DNA of 64,000 nucleotides from Clostridia bacterium. GTDB lineage: Bacteria; Bacillota; Clostridia; Christensenellales; Aristaeellaceae. A program made the translations under genes and the position numbers. This document shows, one piece after another, positions 1 to 7,981 of the stretch. Position 1 is the first letter of the stretch, and every line of letters starts with the position of its first letter. Below the pieces are notes generated by a model. The model saw only the letters and a program-made list of their open reading frames with translations. It made no database searches and had not been told where the DNA came from. Where the stretch lies: positions 22,016 to 86,015 of the forward strand of contig JAFZOG010000001.1 of the NCBI GenBank assembly GCA_017550745.1. Direction: 5' to 3'.

Positions 1-720
1 TACGGCAACACAACGGTGAAACCGAACTGGGAGCTGAATGAGGAAGCGCCTGCCGGTTATTCCCGCATCTATTATGTGGTCAGCGGGGACGTGACGTATG
101 CGTCCGCCGAAGAAAGGCGGGCTTTGAAGCCCGGCTGCCTGTACGTGCTGCCTTCCACGGAACCCTACCGCGTGCGGCGGAACCCGGCCCTGAATTTCGT
201 GTGCACCTATCTGCATGTGGTTTTCAGCCAATACCGGGTAAGCGGACTGATCGAGCTGGAGGTTCCCCCCGGCAGCTGCCTGAGCCAAATGATCCTGACC
301 GTGCAGAAAGCCATTTCCGAAATGCGCATCGAGCTGCTGGAGCAGCTGGCGGAAGCGATTGCCCTGTTTCTCAGGGGAAACGAGCGTTTCGTGCAGAATT
401 CCCGGATGCTGACGCAGGTGCAGCAGTACATCGTGGGCCATATTTCAGAGGAAATCACCATCGAGCAGCTGAGCCTGCTGTTCAACTACCACCCCAACTA
501 TTTTATCCGCCTGTTCAGGAGAGAAACGGGCTATACGCCTTACCAGTATATCATCCAGCAGCGGATGCAGTACGCCGTGACGCAGCTGAATGTGGGGATG
601 CCCAACGACGCGGTCTGCTATGCCTGCGGATATACGGATTCCAGCACATTTACGCGGGCTTTCCGCAAGTATTACGGGGTCGCTCCGCAAAAATACCGCA
701 AGGGGTTCCGCAAGCCCTGA
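1..720 (+). CDS. AraC-family transcriptional regulator, 5' partial
   Basis: The frame is open from the first base, so the N terminus lies outside the window. A GTG at 16 could start translation, but no ribosome site precedes it and the frame reads through. 239 residues are visible. The first ~130 look like the cupin-type ligand-sensing half of AraC regulators. The last ~100 hold the two helix-turn-helix units, with the typical YHPNYFIRLFRRETG and FRKYYGVAPQKYR segments. AraC proteins of this layout usually activate an adjacent sugar importer. The gene lies 149 bases upstream of an LplB/LplC-type ABC operon on the same strand, so it probably senses the imported oligosaccharide and switches that operon on. 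The family call is secure; the ligand is unknown. Confidence 0.9.
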   Translation, partial: YGNTTVKPNWELNEEAPAGYSRIYYVVSGDVTYASAEERRALKPGCLYVLPSTEPYRVRRNPALNFVCTYLHVVFSQYRVSGLIELEVPPGSCLSQMILTVQKAISEMRIELLEQLAEAIALFLRGNERFVQNSRMLTQVQQYIVGHISEEITIEQLSLLFNYHPNYFIRLFRRETGYTPYQYIIQQRMQYAVTQLNVGMPNDAVCYACGYTDSSTFTRAFRKYYGVAPQKYRKGFRKP

Positions 721-812
721 CGCGGGGCGGATTGCATTTTTATACTGAATCATAGTTAGTTTTTGCACATTATGTATTTGCCGCGGCACTTTTCGAAAAG
801 GACATTCATTGC

Positions 813-818
813 TACAAT
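813..818 (+). promoter_or_regulatory. possible -10 box (TACAAT) for the ABC operon
   Basis: TACAAT lies 52 bases before the chosen start of the first permease gene. The hexamer 17 bases upstream (TTTTCG) is a poor -35. That would suit a promoter that needs an activator such as the neighbouring AraC protein. A second TATACT at 741-746 is an alternative. Weak evidence. Confidence 0.3.
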
Positions 819-869
819 TGAGATGAATTGACGGGGGCAATATACATACAATACAGGGGAGGATTCACT

Positions 870-1820
870 GTGAAGGGACAAGGTGTGCGTTCCCTGCGGC
901 GTAACGGTTTTCTGTACGGTTTTGCGGGCTACAGGAAGCATTATGAGCTGGTTCTCATGTTCCTTCCCGTCATTGTTTATTTTGTGATTTTTAAGTATAT
1001 CCCCATGGCCGGGATCGTGATCGCCTTCAAAAACTACAAGATCAAGCAGGGCATGTTTGGAAGCGCGTGGTGCGGCCTGGATAATTTCACCAAGGTCTTT
1101 TCCACGTCCACCTTTGCCCGGTCTGTGACCAACACGCTGACCATCAGCGCCCTGAAGCTGCTGTTCGGCTTCCCCGCGCCCATCATCCTGGCGCTGATGC
1201 TGAACGAGGTCACCCACGCCCGCTTCAAAAAGACGGTGCAGACCGTCACCTACCTGCCCCATTTCCTCAGCTGGGTGGTGCTGGCCGGTATGTTCCAGCA
1301 GCTGCTTTCGCCCAACAACGGCGCGGTCAACGCGGTGCTCAGGGACGTGTTCGGCTTAAAGGACGCCATTTATTTCCTGGGGGACAACCGCTATTTCCGC
1401 GGAACGCTGATCGTGACGGATATCTGGAAAAACGTGGGCTGGTCCTCCATCCTCTATCTGGCCACCATCGCCGGCATAGACCCGGCGCTGTATGAGGCGG
1501 CGACGGTGGACGGCGCCACCCGATGGCAGTGCACCCGATACATCACCATCCCGTCCCTGGTCAGCACCATCGTGGTGATGCTGATCCTCAGCGTCGGCTC
1601 CATCATGGACGCGGGCTTTGACCAGGTGTTCAACCTGTATAACAGCGCCGTGTACCAGACCGGCGATATCATCGACACCTACGTGTACCGCTACGGCATC
1701 GGGGACATGAAGTATGCCCAGGCCACGGCGGTCGGCCTCTTCAAAAACGTGATCGCCTTTGTGCTGGTGGTGGGGACGAACCTGATCACCCGCCGCATCA
1801 GCGGCGAAGGCATCTGGTAA
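870..1820 (+). CDS. ABC sugar transporter permease, LplB/YteP type
   Basis: 316-residue inner-membrane permease of the MalF/UgpA class; the opening hydrophobic segment (MFLPVIVYFVIFKYIPMAG) is typical of the LplB/YteP subgroup that imports complex-polysaccharide fragments. The EAATVDGA segment (coding ~1493-1516) is the EAA loop that docks on the ATPase. I chose GTG at 870 because AGGGGAGG lies 6 bases upstream; an earlier in-frame ATG at 828 has no ribosome site. It is followed after 16 bases by its partner permease and then the binding protein. No ATPase gene is present, as in systems served by a shared MsmK-type ATPase. Confidence 0.92.
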   Translation: MKGQGVRSLRRNGFLYGFAGYRKHYELVLMFLPVIVYFVIFKYIPMAGIVIAFKNYKIKQGMFGSAWCGLDNFTKVFSTSTFARSVTNTLTISALKLLFGFPAPIILALMLNEVTHARFKKTVQTVTYLPHFLSWVVLAGMFQQLLSPNNGAVNAVLRDVFGLKDAIYFLGDNRYFRGTLIVTDIWKNVGWSSILYLATIAGIDPALYEAATVDGATRWQCTRYITIPSLVSTIVVMLILSVGSIMDAGFDQVFNLYNSAVYQTGDIIDTYVYRYGIGDMKYAQATAVGLFKNVIAFVLVVGTNLITRRISGEGIW

Positions 1821-1836
1821 GGGGGCGGCGTAAAGC

Positions 1837-2718
1837 ATGGCCAACAAAAAGTTTTCCGTGGGGAAGGCGTTCATTTATCTTTTGCTGACGCTGCTGAGCG
1901 CCTCCATCGTGATCGCCTTCTGGCACCTGCTGAACCTGAGCCTCTCCCCCAGCCATATCGCCACCAAGGGCGGCCTGCTGCTGTATCCGAAGGAAGCCAC
2001 GCTGGATAATTACGCCCGGGTGATCGACAACCGCTACATCTGGATGGGGTATAAAAACACGCTGATCAGAACGGTGGTGGGCACCGTGCTGCAGCTGTTT
2101 TTCACCGCCATGGGCGCGTATGTGCTCAGCAAGCGGTTCTTCCCTCACCGCACCTTCTGGACGCTTTTCATCGTGTTTACCATGTTCTTTTCCGGCGGCC
2201 TGATCCCCACGTATCTGGTGGTCAAAAACCTGGGCCTGCTCAATACCTACGCTTCCATGATCCTGCCCGGCTTTATCAGCGCGTACAACCTGGTCATCAT
2301 GCGGAACTATTTCCAGTCGCTGCCGGAAGAGATCGAGGAAAGCTGCCTGATCGACGGCGCGGGCCGGTTCCGGATTTTCCTGCAGATCATCCTGCCCCTG
2401 TCCAAGCCCATCCTGGCCACGGTAGCGCTGTGGCTGGTGGTCGGCCACTGGAACAGCTGGTTCGACGTGCTGATCTACATCGCGGACGATACGAAATTCA
2501 CCCTGCAGATCGTGCTTCGCCGGATCATCATCACCGGCAGCAAGGAGATCCTGGATACCAGCGCCGCGGCCAACGCGGCGGAAATGGAATCCGTCGTTTC
2601 TTCCGAGGGATTGAAGGCGGCCTGCATCTTTGTCACGTCGCTGCCCATCCTGTGCGCATACCCCTTCGTGCAGAAGTTCTTCGTCAAGGGGATCATGATC
2701 GGATCTTTGAAAGGATGA
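1837..2718 (+). CDS. ABC sugar transporter permease, LplC/YtcP type
   Basis: 293-residue membrane protein of the MalG/UgpE class, about six transmembrane segments. It has the EESCLIDGAGRFRIF EAA-type loop and the C-terminal KGIMIGSLKG found in LplC/YtcP proteins. It should pair with the preceding permease to form the translocation channel. The ATG is preceded by GGGGGCGG about 8 bases upstream. Co-transcribed with its neighbours (gaps of 16 and 32 bases). Confidence 0.92.
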   Translation: MANKKFSVGKAFIYLLLTLLSASIVIAFWHLLNLSLSPSHIATKGGLLLYPKEATLDNYARVIDNRYIWMGYKNTLIRTVVGTVLQLFFTAMGAYVLSKRFFPHRTFWTLFIVFTMFFSGGLIPTYLVVKNLGLLNTYASMILPGFISAYNLVIMRNYFQSLPEEIEESCLIDGAGRFRIFLQIILPLSKPILATVALWLVVGHWNSWFDVLIYIADDTKFTLQIVLRRIIITGSKEILDTSAAANAAEMESVVSSEGLKAACIFVTSLPILCAYPFVQKFFVKGIMIGSLKG

Positions 2719-2750
2719 AATCCTTTCAATAATAAAAAGGAGGTCATACT

Positions 2751-4370
2751 ATGAAAGGTACCCGTATTCTGGCGCTGGTGCTTGCCGCGATGCTCGTCAT
2801 CGGGCTGGTTCCCGCGGCACTGGCCGAGGATGAGCCTGTGAAAATCTCCGTGGCGAGCTACATGTTCGGCCCCATCGACAATGAGAAGGACGTCATTACG
2901 CCCCTGGTCGAGCAGCAGCTGAAGGAAAAGCACGGCATCAATGTGGACATCGAAGTGGTCTACATCGAGCAGGCGAACTATGCCGAGATCCTGAACACCC
3001 GCCTGACCGGCGGCACGGCTCCGGACGTGTTCCTGGCCCAGAGCGCCACCACCCTCAACACCTACTACGACCAGGGCCTCATCAAGACCTGGAGCAAGGA
3101 ATTCTTCCAGGAGAACGCCCCAGCCGTATATGACTTCATCACCACCGGCGCCGCTTACGGCGACCTGGCCGGCGATGTGGAAGCCTGGTGGAAAGCGGCC
3201 ATGAAGGACGGCGAAATGGTTGTGCTCCCCTCCTTCAAGCCCGACGGCTCCATGCCCTATAAGACCCTGATCTACCGCGGCGACTGGCTGGATAAGCTGG
3301 GCGTTGCCGAGGATCAGCTGCCCAAGACCGTGGATGATTTCGTGGCCCTGATGACCCGCTTCGCCACCGAAGATCCGGACGGCAACGGCAAGGACGACAC
3401 CTACGGCTGCTCCATCACCGCCATGAAGGCGCTGTTTGGCGCTTATGGCCTGGGCACCGGCTTCAGCGGCAGCACCTCCTACTGGGTCAACCGGGACGGC
3501 ACCCTGATCAACAGCGACGTGACCCCCGAAGCCAAGGAAGTGATCGGCATCCTGGCGAAGATGTACGCCGACAAGCTGATCGATCCCGAATTCGTGGCCG
3601 GTAAAGAATCCGTTGAAGGCAGCTACTGGGCCATCTCCCACGGCATGGTGACCGGCCTGTACGGCGTCAGCGCCAACGCCTCCATCGACCACTACCGCCT
3701 CAAGGAAGTCCTGGGCGACGACGGCGGACGCTGCGCGCAGGAATACTGGGCTGTGAACGGCGAAGGCTCCACCTTCGTATACGGCCCCTGGCCGGCCGGC
3801 CCGAGCGGCGATTACGGCTGGATGGTGGGCACCCCCGTTGCCGTCAGCGAGAGCGCGGTGTACAACGCCGATATGTCTGATGAGAAGCTGGCGCTGATCT
3901 TCAAGATCCTGGACGCCTTCGCCACGGACGATGAACTGTACATGACCGCTTTCGCCGGTATCGAAGGCACCCACTACGAGAAGAATGAGAACGGCACCAT
4001 CAAGCGCCTGATGGGCAACGAAGACCTGAACGCCGTCGGCGTGTGGGGCTGCCGCAGCCTCTACGGCGCGGACCGCGCCTTCTCCAAGCTGGGCTACGAC
4101 CTGGCCTTCTACAACGACGTGACCATCGCGAACCGCCTGAACTGGTTCAAGAAGGATCAGTACAACAGCTACATTCAGGACGCTGTGACCGTGACCCTGC
4201 CCAGCAACGACCTGTTCTCTGACCTGAATACCATCCGCGACGAGACCTGGGTGGCCATGATCCGCGGAGAAAAGCCGCTGGATGATTGGGACGCCTATGT
4301 GCAGGCCTGGCTGAACGCCGGCGGACAGACGCTGACCGACGAAGCCAACGCATGGTTTGCCGGAAACTAA
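2751..4370 (+). CDS. ABC transporter solute-binding protein, LplA/YtcQ type
   Basis: 539-residue extracellular binding protein, large like other LplA/YtcQ proteins that bind polysaccharide fragments. A signal peptide occupies residues 1-25, ending PAALA before EDEP. This is a type I (AxA) cleavage site; I see no lipobox cysteine, so it may be soluble or retained in another way. ATG with AAAGGAGG just upstream. It is the last gene of the importer operon and is followed by a strong terminator hairpin. The substrate is unknown; the glycosidase neighbours suggest an alpha-mannose- or rhamnose-containing oligosaccharide. Confidence 0.92.
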   Translation: MKGTRILALVLAAMLVIGLVPAALAEDEPVKISVASYMFGPIDNEKDVITPLVEQQLKEKHGINVDIEVVYIEQANYAEILNTRLTGGTAPDVFLAQSATTLNTYYDQGLIKTWSKEFFQENAPAVYDFITTGAAYGDLAGDVEAWWKAAMKDGEMVVLPSFKPDGSMPYKTLIYRGDWLDKLGVAEDQLPKTVDDFVALMTRFATEDPDGNGKDDTYGCSITAMKALFGAYGLGTGFSGSTSYWVNRDGTLINSDVTPEAKEVIGILAKMYADKLIDPEFVAGKESVEGSYWAISHGMVTGLYGVSANASIDHYRLKEVLGDDGGRCAQEYWAVNGEGSTFVYGPWPAGPSGDYGWMVGTPVAVSESAVYNADMSDEKLALIFKILDAFATDDELYMTAFAGIEGTHYEKNENGTIKRLMGNEDLNAVGVWGCRSLYGADRAFSKLGYDLAFYNDVTIANRLNWFKKDQYNSYIQDAVTVTLPSNDLFSDLNTIRDETWVAMIRGEKPLDDWDAYVQAWLNAGGQTLTDEANAWFAGN

Positions 4371-4387
4371 AAAACTCAGGATTGCCC

Positions 4388-4425
4388 AGGGGCTGCCGCG
4401 TAAGATACGGCAGCCCCTCTTCAAA
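4388..4425 (+). terminator. intrinsic terminator after the importer operon
   Basis: AGGGGCTGCCG (4388-4398) pairs perfectly with CGGCAGCCCCT (4408-4418) around a 9-base loop and is followed by CTTC. Strong 11-bp stem with only a short T run, 17 bases after the binding-protein stop codon. Confidence 0.8.
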
Positions 4426-4516
4426 GGGAAAAAGCGCCGGACATCGGCTTTTTCATACTGTATAATAGTATTCTCAAATCAAATAAGCAACAATAGCAAC
4501 ATCAATCAATCAATCA

Positions 4517-4647
4517 TGTCATCCCGAGCGAAGTGGAGCGAGAGCGAAACGGAGTCGAGGGATCTTTGAGCTGGTTGATCTCGTTGCTCAGGTCTCTCCA
4601 CTCCGCTGCGCTCCGCTCAGGATGGCATCGCTTCGGTCGGGATGACA
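4517..4647. repeat. palindromic intergenic repeat with inverted ends
   Basis: About 131 bases whose ends are inverted copies: TGTCATCCCGA at 4517-4527 and TCGGGATGACA at 4637-4647. The match extends inward with one mismatch through CGAAG/CTTCG. The body carries further GAGCGAAG- and CTCCGCT-type segments. This looks like a non-coding interspersed repeat (REP- or MITE-like) rather than a gene. Copies elsewhere could not be searched. Confidence 0.65.
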
Positions 4648-4668
4648 TTGTTTATACGTTATTCATTA

Positions 4669-4697
4669 TTGCTTATCTAACTTGAGAAAAGTATAAA
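4669..4697 (+). promoter_or_regulatory. sigma-A type promoter for the NifU-like gene and GH38 genes
   Basis: TTGCTT (4669-4674), a 17-base spacer, then TATAAA (4692-4697), 36 bases before the ATG at 4734. It lies just downstream of the palindromic repeat. Confidence 0.6.
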
Positions 4698-4733
4698 AGC
4701 TTCGATTTCCGATCCGGAAGAAAGAGGACGCCG

Positions 4734-4970
4734 ATGGATGTGAAAACCTGGTTTGACAACGAGATCGTTCCTTGCGTCAGGGCGGACGGCGGCTGGCTGG
4801 AATTGACGGAAGCCGACGGGGATACGGCGGCTGTGACCGCCATGGGCGAGTGCGCCCACTGCGCCGCGCTGGACGGATGCCTCCGGTGGGTGCGGGAAAA
4901 AGGAAATCGGGACCTGGGGCTGGACATACGCTTTGTAGCAAAGCGGGAGCCCTTCCTGTGGAGAAAGTGA
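4734..4970 (+). CDS. small NifU-like (NFU domain) protein
   Basis: 78 residues that resemble the C-terminal NFU domain of NifU: VPCVRADGGWLELTEADGD, then MGECAHCAALDGCL. In classical NFU domains the pattern is an R-P-x-L...DGG segment followed by C-x-x-C-P, with the two cysteines holding a transferable 4Fe-4S cluster. Here CAHC is kept but the usual S/T-T-L-K segment is changed and a third cysteine (DGC) is present. Start ATG with AAGAGGA 6 bases upstream. It ends 10 bases before a GH38 alpha-mannosidase gene and probably shares its transcript, an odd partnership. It could be an iron-sulfur carrier or a cysteine-rich protein of other function. Confidence 0.6.
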   Translation: MDVKTWFDNEIVPCVRADGGWLELTEADGDTAAVTAMGECAHCAALDGCLRWVREKGNRDLGLDIRFVAKREPFLWRK

Positions 4971-4980
4971 GCGGAAAAGT

Positions 4981-7956
4981 ATGGCGCATGTGAAGGTCAT
5001 CCGCCGGTCCATGCTCCCGGATGAATGGACCCGGGTACGCATCGGCTGGTTAAAAAAACGGCTGTTCGCCAGGGAAGCGGAAATCACCGGCTGGACGGTG
5101 CGCGAGGGGCGGCAGACGGGTGACAACAGTTATGTCATGTATGACCGGGAGCCCCGCGCGCTTCGGCGGGGAGACGAATACTTTACCCCGGACGGGACCG
5201 CTTTTCTCCACGCGGAGGCGGCGGTGCCAGACGCTTTGGCCGGAGCGGAAAACCTGCGCCTCAGGCTGACCACGGCGGGGGAAATGCTGGTCAGGGTCAA
5301 CGGACGCCTGCACGGCGGGATCGACCCCAACCGGGAAACCATGACCCTTCCCCCCGCGGCGGAGGGACGCTATGTTTTTGATATCGAGGGCTATAACCGC
5401 TCCAAGCCGGACGACGACCGGAATGAAGACACCATGCGCTTCAAGGGTTGCCGCCAGATGTTCCAGGGCGCCTTTTTTGTGGTTCCGGATGAGGACGCCT
5501 CCGCGCTGTATCAGGACGCGGCGCTTTTTTACAACATCCTGACGGGCGGCGAATTTGACGCGGATTACTGTGCGCTGGTGTCCGACCGGCTGTATCACGC
5601 CCTGAATCTGGTGGACTGGGACACCGGCGCGGGTATGCGGGAAGCCCGGGCATACATCGCCCGGGAGCTGTACGAAAACCATCTGTACCGCGGCTCGGGC
5701 GCCGTAGCCCTGGTGGCGCACAGCCATCTGGATATCGCCTATTACTGGCAGCGGAAGCACGCGGTGCAGAAAAACGCCCGGACCTGCCTGATCCAGCTGG
5801 AATTGATGGACCGGTTTCCGTCCCTTCAGTACACGCATACCCAGGCTTACCTGTATGAAACGCTGGAAAAGTATTATCCGGAATTGTTCCTTAGGCTCCG
5901 GGAAAAGGTGAAAAGCGGCCAGTTCGAGCCTGCGGGCGGCATGTACGTGGAATCGGACTGCAACATTCCCTCCGCCGAAAGCCTGACCCGGCAGTTCCTG
6001 TACGGACAAAGGTACTTTCGGGAGAAGTTCGGGAAAGCCTGCGGCAACTGCTGGCTGCCGGACGTATTCGGCACCAGCGCCATTCTGCCGCAGATCCTTT
6101 TGAAGAGCGGCATCCGCTACTACGTGTCCAACAAGATGTCCACCTGGAACGATACCAACCGATTCCCCCACAGCAGCTTTATCTGGCGGGGCCTGGACGG
6201 CAGCCAGGTGTACGCCTGCGTGCCGCCGACCCATTTCATCACGGCCGCCACGCCTACGGAAATCATGCAGAACTGGAACGCTTACCAGGATAAAAATACC
6301 GGCGCGGCCACCCTTTGCATGTACGGCTACGGGGACGGCGGCAGCGGCGTGACGGAGGATATGCTCCATTCCATTGAACGCCTTCCAAAGGTTTCCGCCA
6401 TGCCCCAGATCACCGTCACCGGCGGGCAGGCGTATCTGGAGGAAAACCTGAACGAAACCAAGCCCCTGAGCGTATGGGACGGGGAATTGTATCTGGAAAT
6501 GCACCGGGGCACCTTTACCACCAAGGCGGACCTGAAAAAAAACAACCGGCAGCTGGAAGCTTTGCTGCGGGACGCGGAGCTGGCTTGCGCCCTGCGCTGG
6601 CTGCAGGGCGCGTCTTATCCCGCCCAGACCCTGCGCGAAGCCTGGAAAAAGCTCCTGATCAATCAGTTCCACGATATCCTGCCGGGCAGCCATATCCGGC
6701 CCGTCTTTGAAGACGCCATGGCGGATTACGCGGATATCCGGAAAACCTGTGAAGGGCTGATCGGGCAGGATCCCGGCGTCCTGTACAACACGCTGAGCTT
6801 CCCCCGGACGCTGCCCGCTTTTGTCCGCGACGCGGCGGGCCCTGAACGGCGCCTGGGCGCTCCCGGCAGGTTTGTGCGGGGCAGCATGCCCGCCCTGTGC
6901 CGAATTACGGAACAGCCGTCCAGGACGGATACGGACTGGATATGTACGGAAGCGCTGCCCGGGGGAAGCATCGCCGTGCGCACGAACAGGCTGAGCGCGG
7001 TGATCGCCCCGGACGGCAGCATCGAAAGCCTGAAGGATGGGAAGGGCCGGGAATACACCCAGGGCGGCTTCAACCGCCTGCGCCTTTTCCGGGATGTGCC
7101 CGGCAACTACGACGCGTGGGATATCCTGCCCACCTATCGGGAAACGGAACTGCCGACGGCGGTGGAGCAGCCGGCTGCGGAAGCATTCCGGAACGGGGAG
7201 ACCGCGGCCTTTGTATGCACGCTGAAAACTGAAAAAAGCCGGTTTGTCCGCACCCTGCGTTTCTTCCGGGATCAAGGGATCATCGAAGCGGAATACCATG
7301 TGGACTGGCGGGAGGATCACGTGCTGGCCAAGGCGGAGTTTGCCTGCGCCGTGCGTTCGCCTTACGCGCAGTGCGATACCAGCGCGGGATACATCCTCCG
7401 GGAAACCGCCCGGAACACCTCCTGGCAGCAGGCCCGGTATGAAGTATGCCAGCACAAATGGTGCGACCTGAGCGAAACAGGCGGGGGCGTGGCGATCATC
7501 AACGACGGGAAATACGGCGTGGGCCTGTGGGAAAACGTGATTTCCCTCAGCCTGCTCAGGGCCACCAGCCGCCCGGATCTTCTTTCCGACCGGGGAGCGC
7601 ATGATTTCGCTTATCTGATCGTTCCCCACGAAAATACCGCGCAGCAGGACGGGATCAACCGGATGGCGCTGGAATACAACACGCCGCTGCTGAAGGCGGA
7701 CCTGCCTTCGCTCCAGCTGCCTCAGCTTGGGTCCCTGTTCCTGCAGGGCTTCAAGCAGTCCGAGGACGGAAAAAAGCTCGTCTTCCGGCTGACCGAGCAG
7801 GACGGCCGCCGGGGCGAAATCCATCTTCCCTTTCCGGTCAGGCCGTCCAATCTGCTGGAGGACGAAGGGGAGGAAACCGACACGGTGGCCTACGGCCCCT
7901 TTGCCATGCTGACGCTGTGCGCGGAGCCCGCGGCTGTTCGCGCCTGGCTGAAATAA
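4981..7956 (+). CDS. GH38 alpha-mannosidase
   Basis: 991-residue retaining exo-alpha-mannosidase without signal peptide, so cytoplasmic. The catalytic domain starts near residue 240 with AHSHLDIAYYW (zinc ligands H249 and D251 in the H-x-D pair). It continues through GGMYVESDCNIPSAESL (about 319-335) to WLPDVFGTSAILPQI, where D361 is the expected nucleophile. An N-terminal ~200-residue beta domain and C-terminal beta domains complete the usual family length. It should remove terminal alpha-mannose from imported oligosaccharides. The gene follows the NifU-like gene closely and is followed after 25 bases by a GH38-like gene. The ribosome site is weak, so translation may depend on the upstream gene. 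Confidence 0.9.
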   Translation: MAHVKVIRRSMLPDEWTRVRIGWLKKRLFAREAEITGWTVREGRQTGDNSYVMYDREPRALRRGDEYFTPDGTAFLHAEAAVPDALAGAENLRLRLTTAGEMLVRVNGRLHGGIDPNRETMTLPPAAEGRYVFDIEGYNRSKPDDDRNEDTMRFKGCRQMFQGAFFVVPDEDASALYQDAALFYNILTGGEFDADYCALVSDRLYHALNLVDWDTGAGMREARAYIARELYENHLYRGSGAVALVAHSHLDIAYYWQRKHAVQKNARTCLIQLELMDRFPSLQYTHTQAYLYETLEKYYPELFLRLREKVKSGQFEPAGGMYVESDCNIPSAESLTRQFLYGQRYFREKFGKACGNCWLPDVFGTSAILPQILLKSGIRYYVSNKMSTWNDTNRFPHSSFIWRGLDGSQVYACVPPTHFITAATPTEIMQNWNAYQDKNTGAATLCMYGYGDGGSGVTEDMLHSIERLPKVSAMPQITVTGGQAYLEENLNETKPLSVWDGELYLEMHRGTFTTKADLKKNNRQLEALLRDAELACALRWLQGASYPAQTLREAWKKLLINQFHDILPGSHIRPVFEDAMADYADIRKTCEGLIGQDPGVLYNTLSFPRTLPAFVRDAAGPERRLGAPGRFVRGSMPALCRITEQPSRTDTDWICTEALPGGSIAVRTNRLSAVIAPDGSIESLKDGKGREYTQGGFNRLRLFRDVPGNYDAWDILPTYRETELPTAVEQPAAEAFRNGETAAFVCTLKTEKSRFVRTLRFFRDQGIIEAEYHVDWREDHVLAKAEFACAVRSPYAQCDTSAGYILRETARNTSWQQARYEVCQHKWCDLSETGGGVAIINDGKYGVGLWENVISLSLLRATSRPDLLSDRGAHDFAYLIVPHENTAQQDGINRMALEYNTPLLKADLPSLQLPQLGSLFLQGFKQSEDGKKLVFRLTEQDGRRGEIHLPFPVRPSNLLEDEGEETDTVAYGPFAMLTLCAEPAAVRAWLK

Positions 7957-7981
7957 CAGGATCACAAGGAGAGAAAACGGC

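Noticed and set aside
4357-4569. Short frame across the terminator and palindromic repeat
   Set aside because: It runs through a terminator hairpin and a non-coding repeat and overlaps the binding-protein end; no ribosome site.
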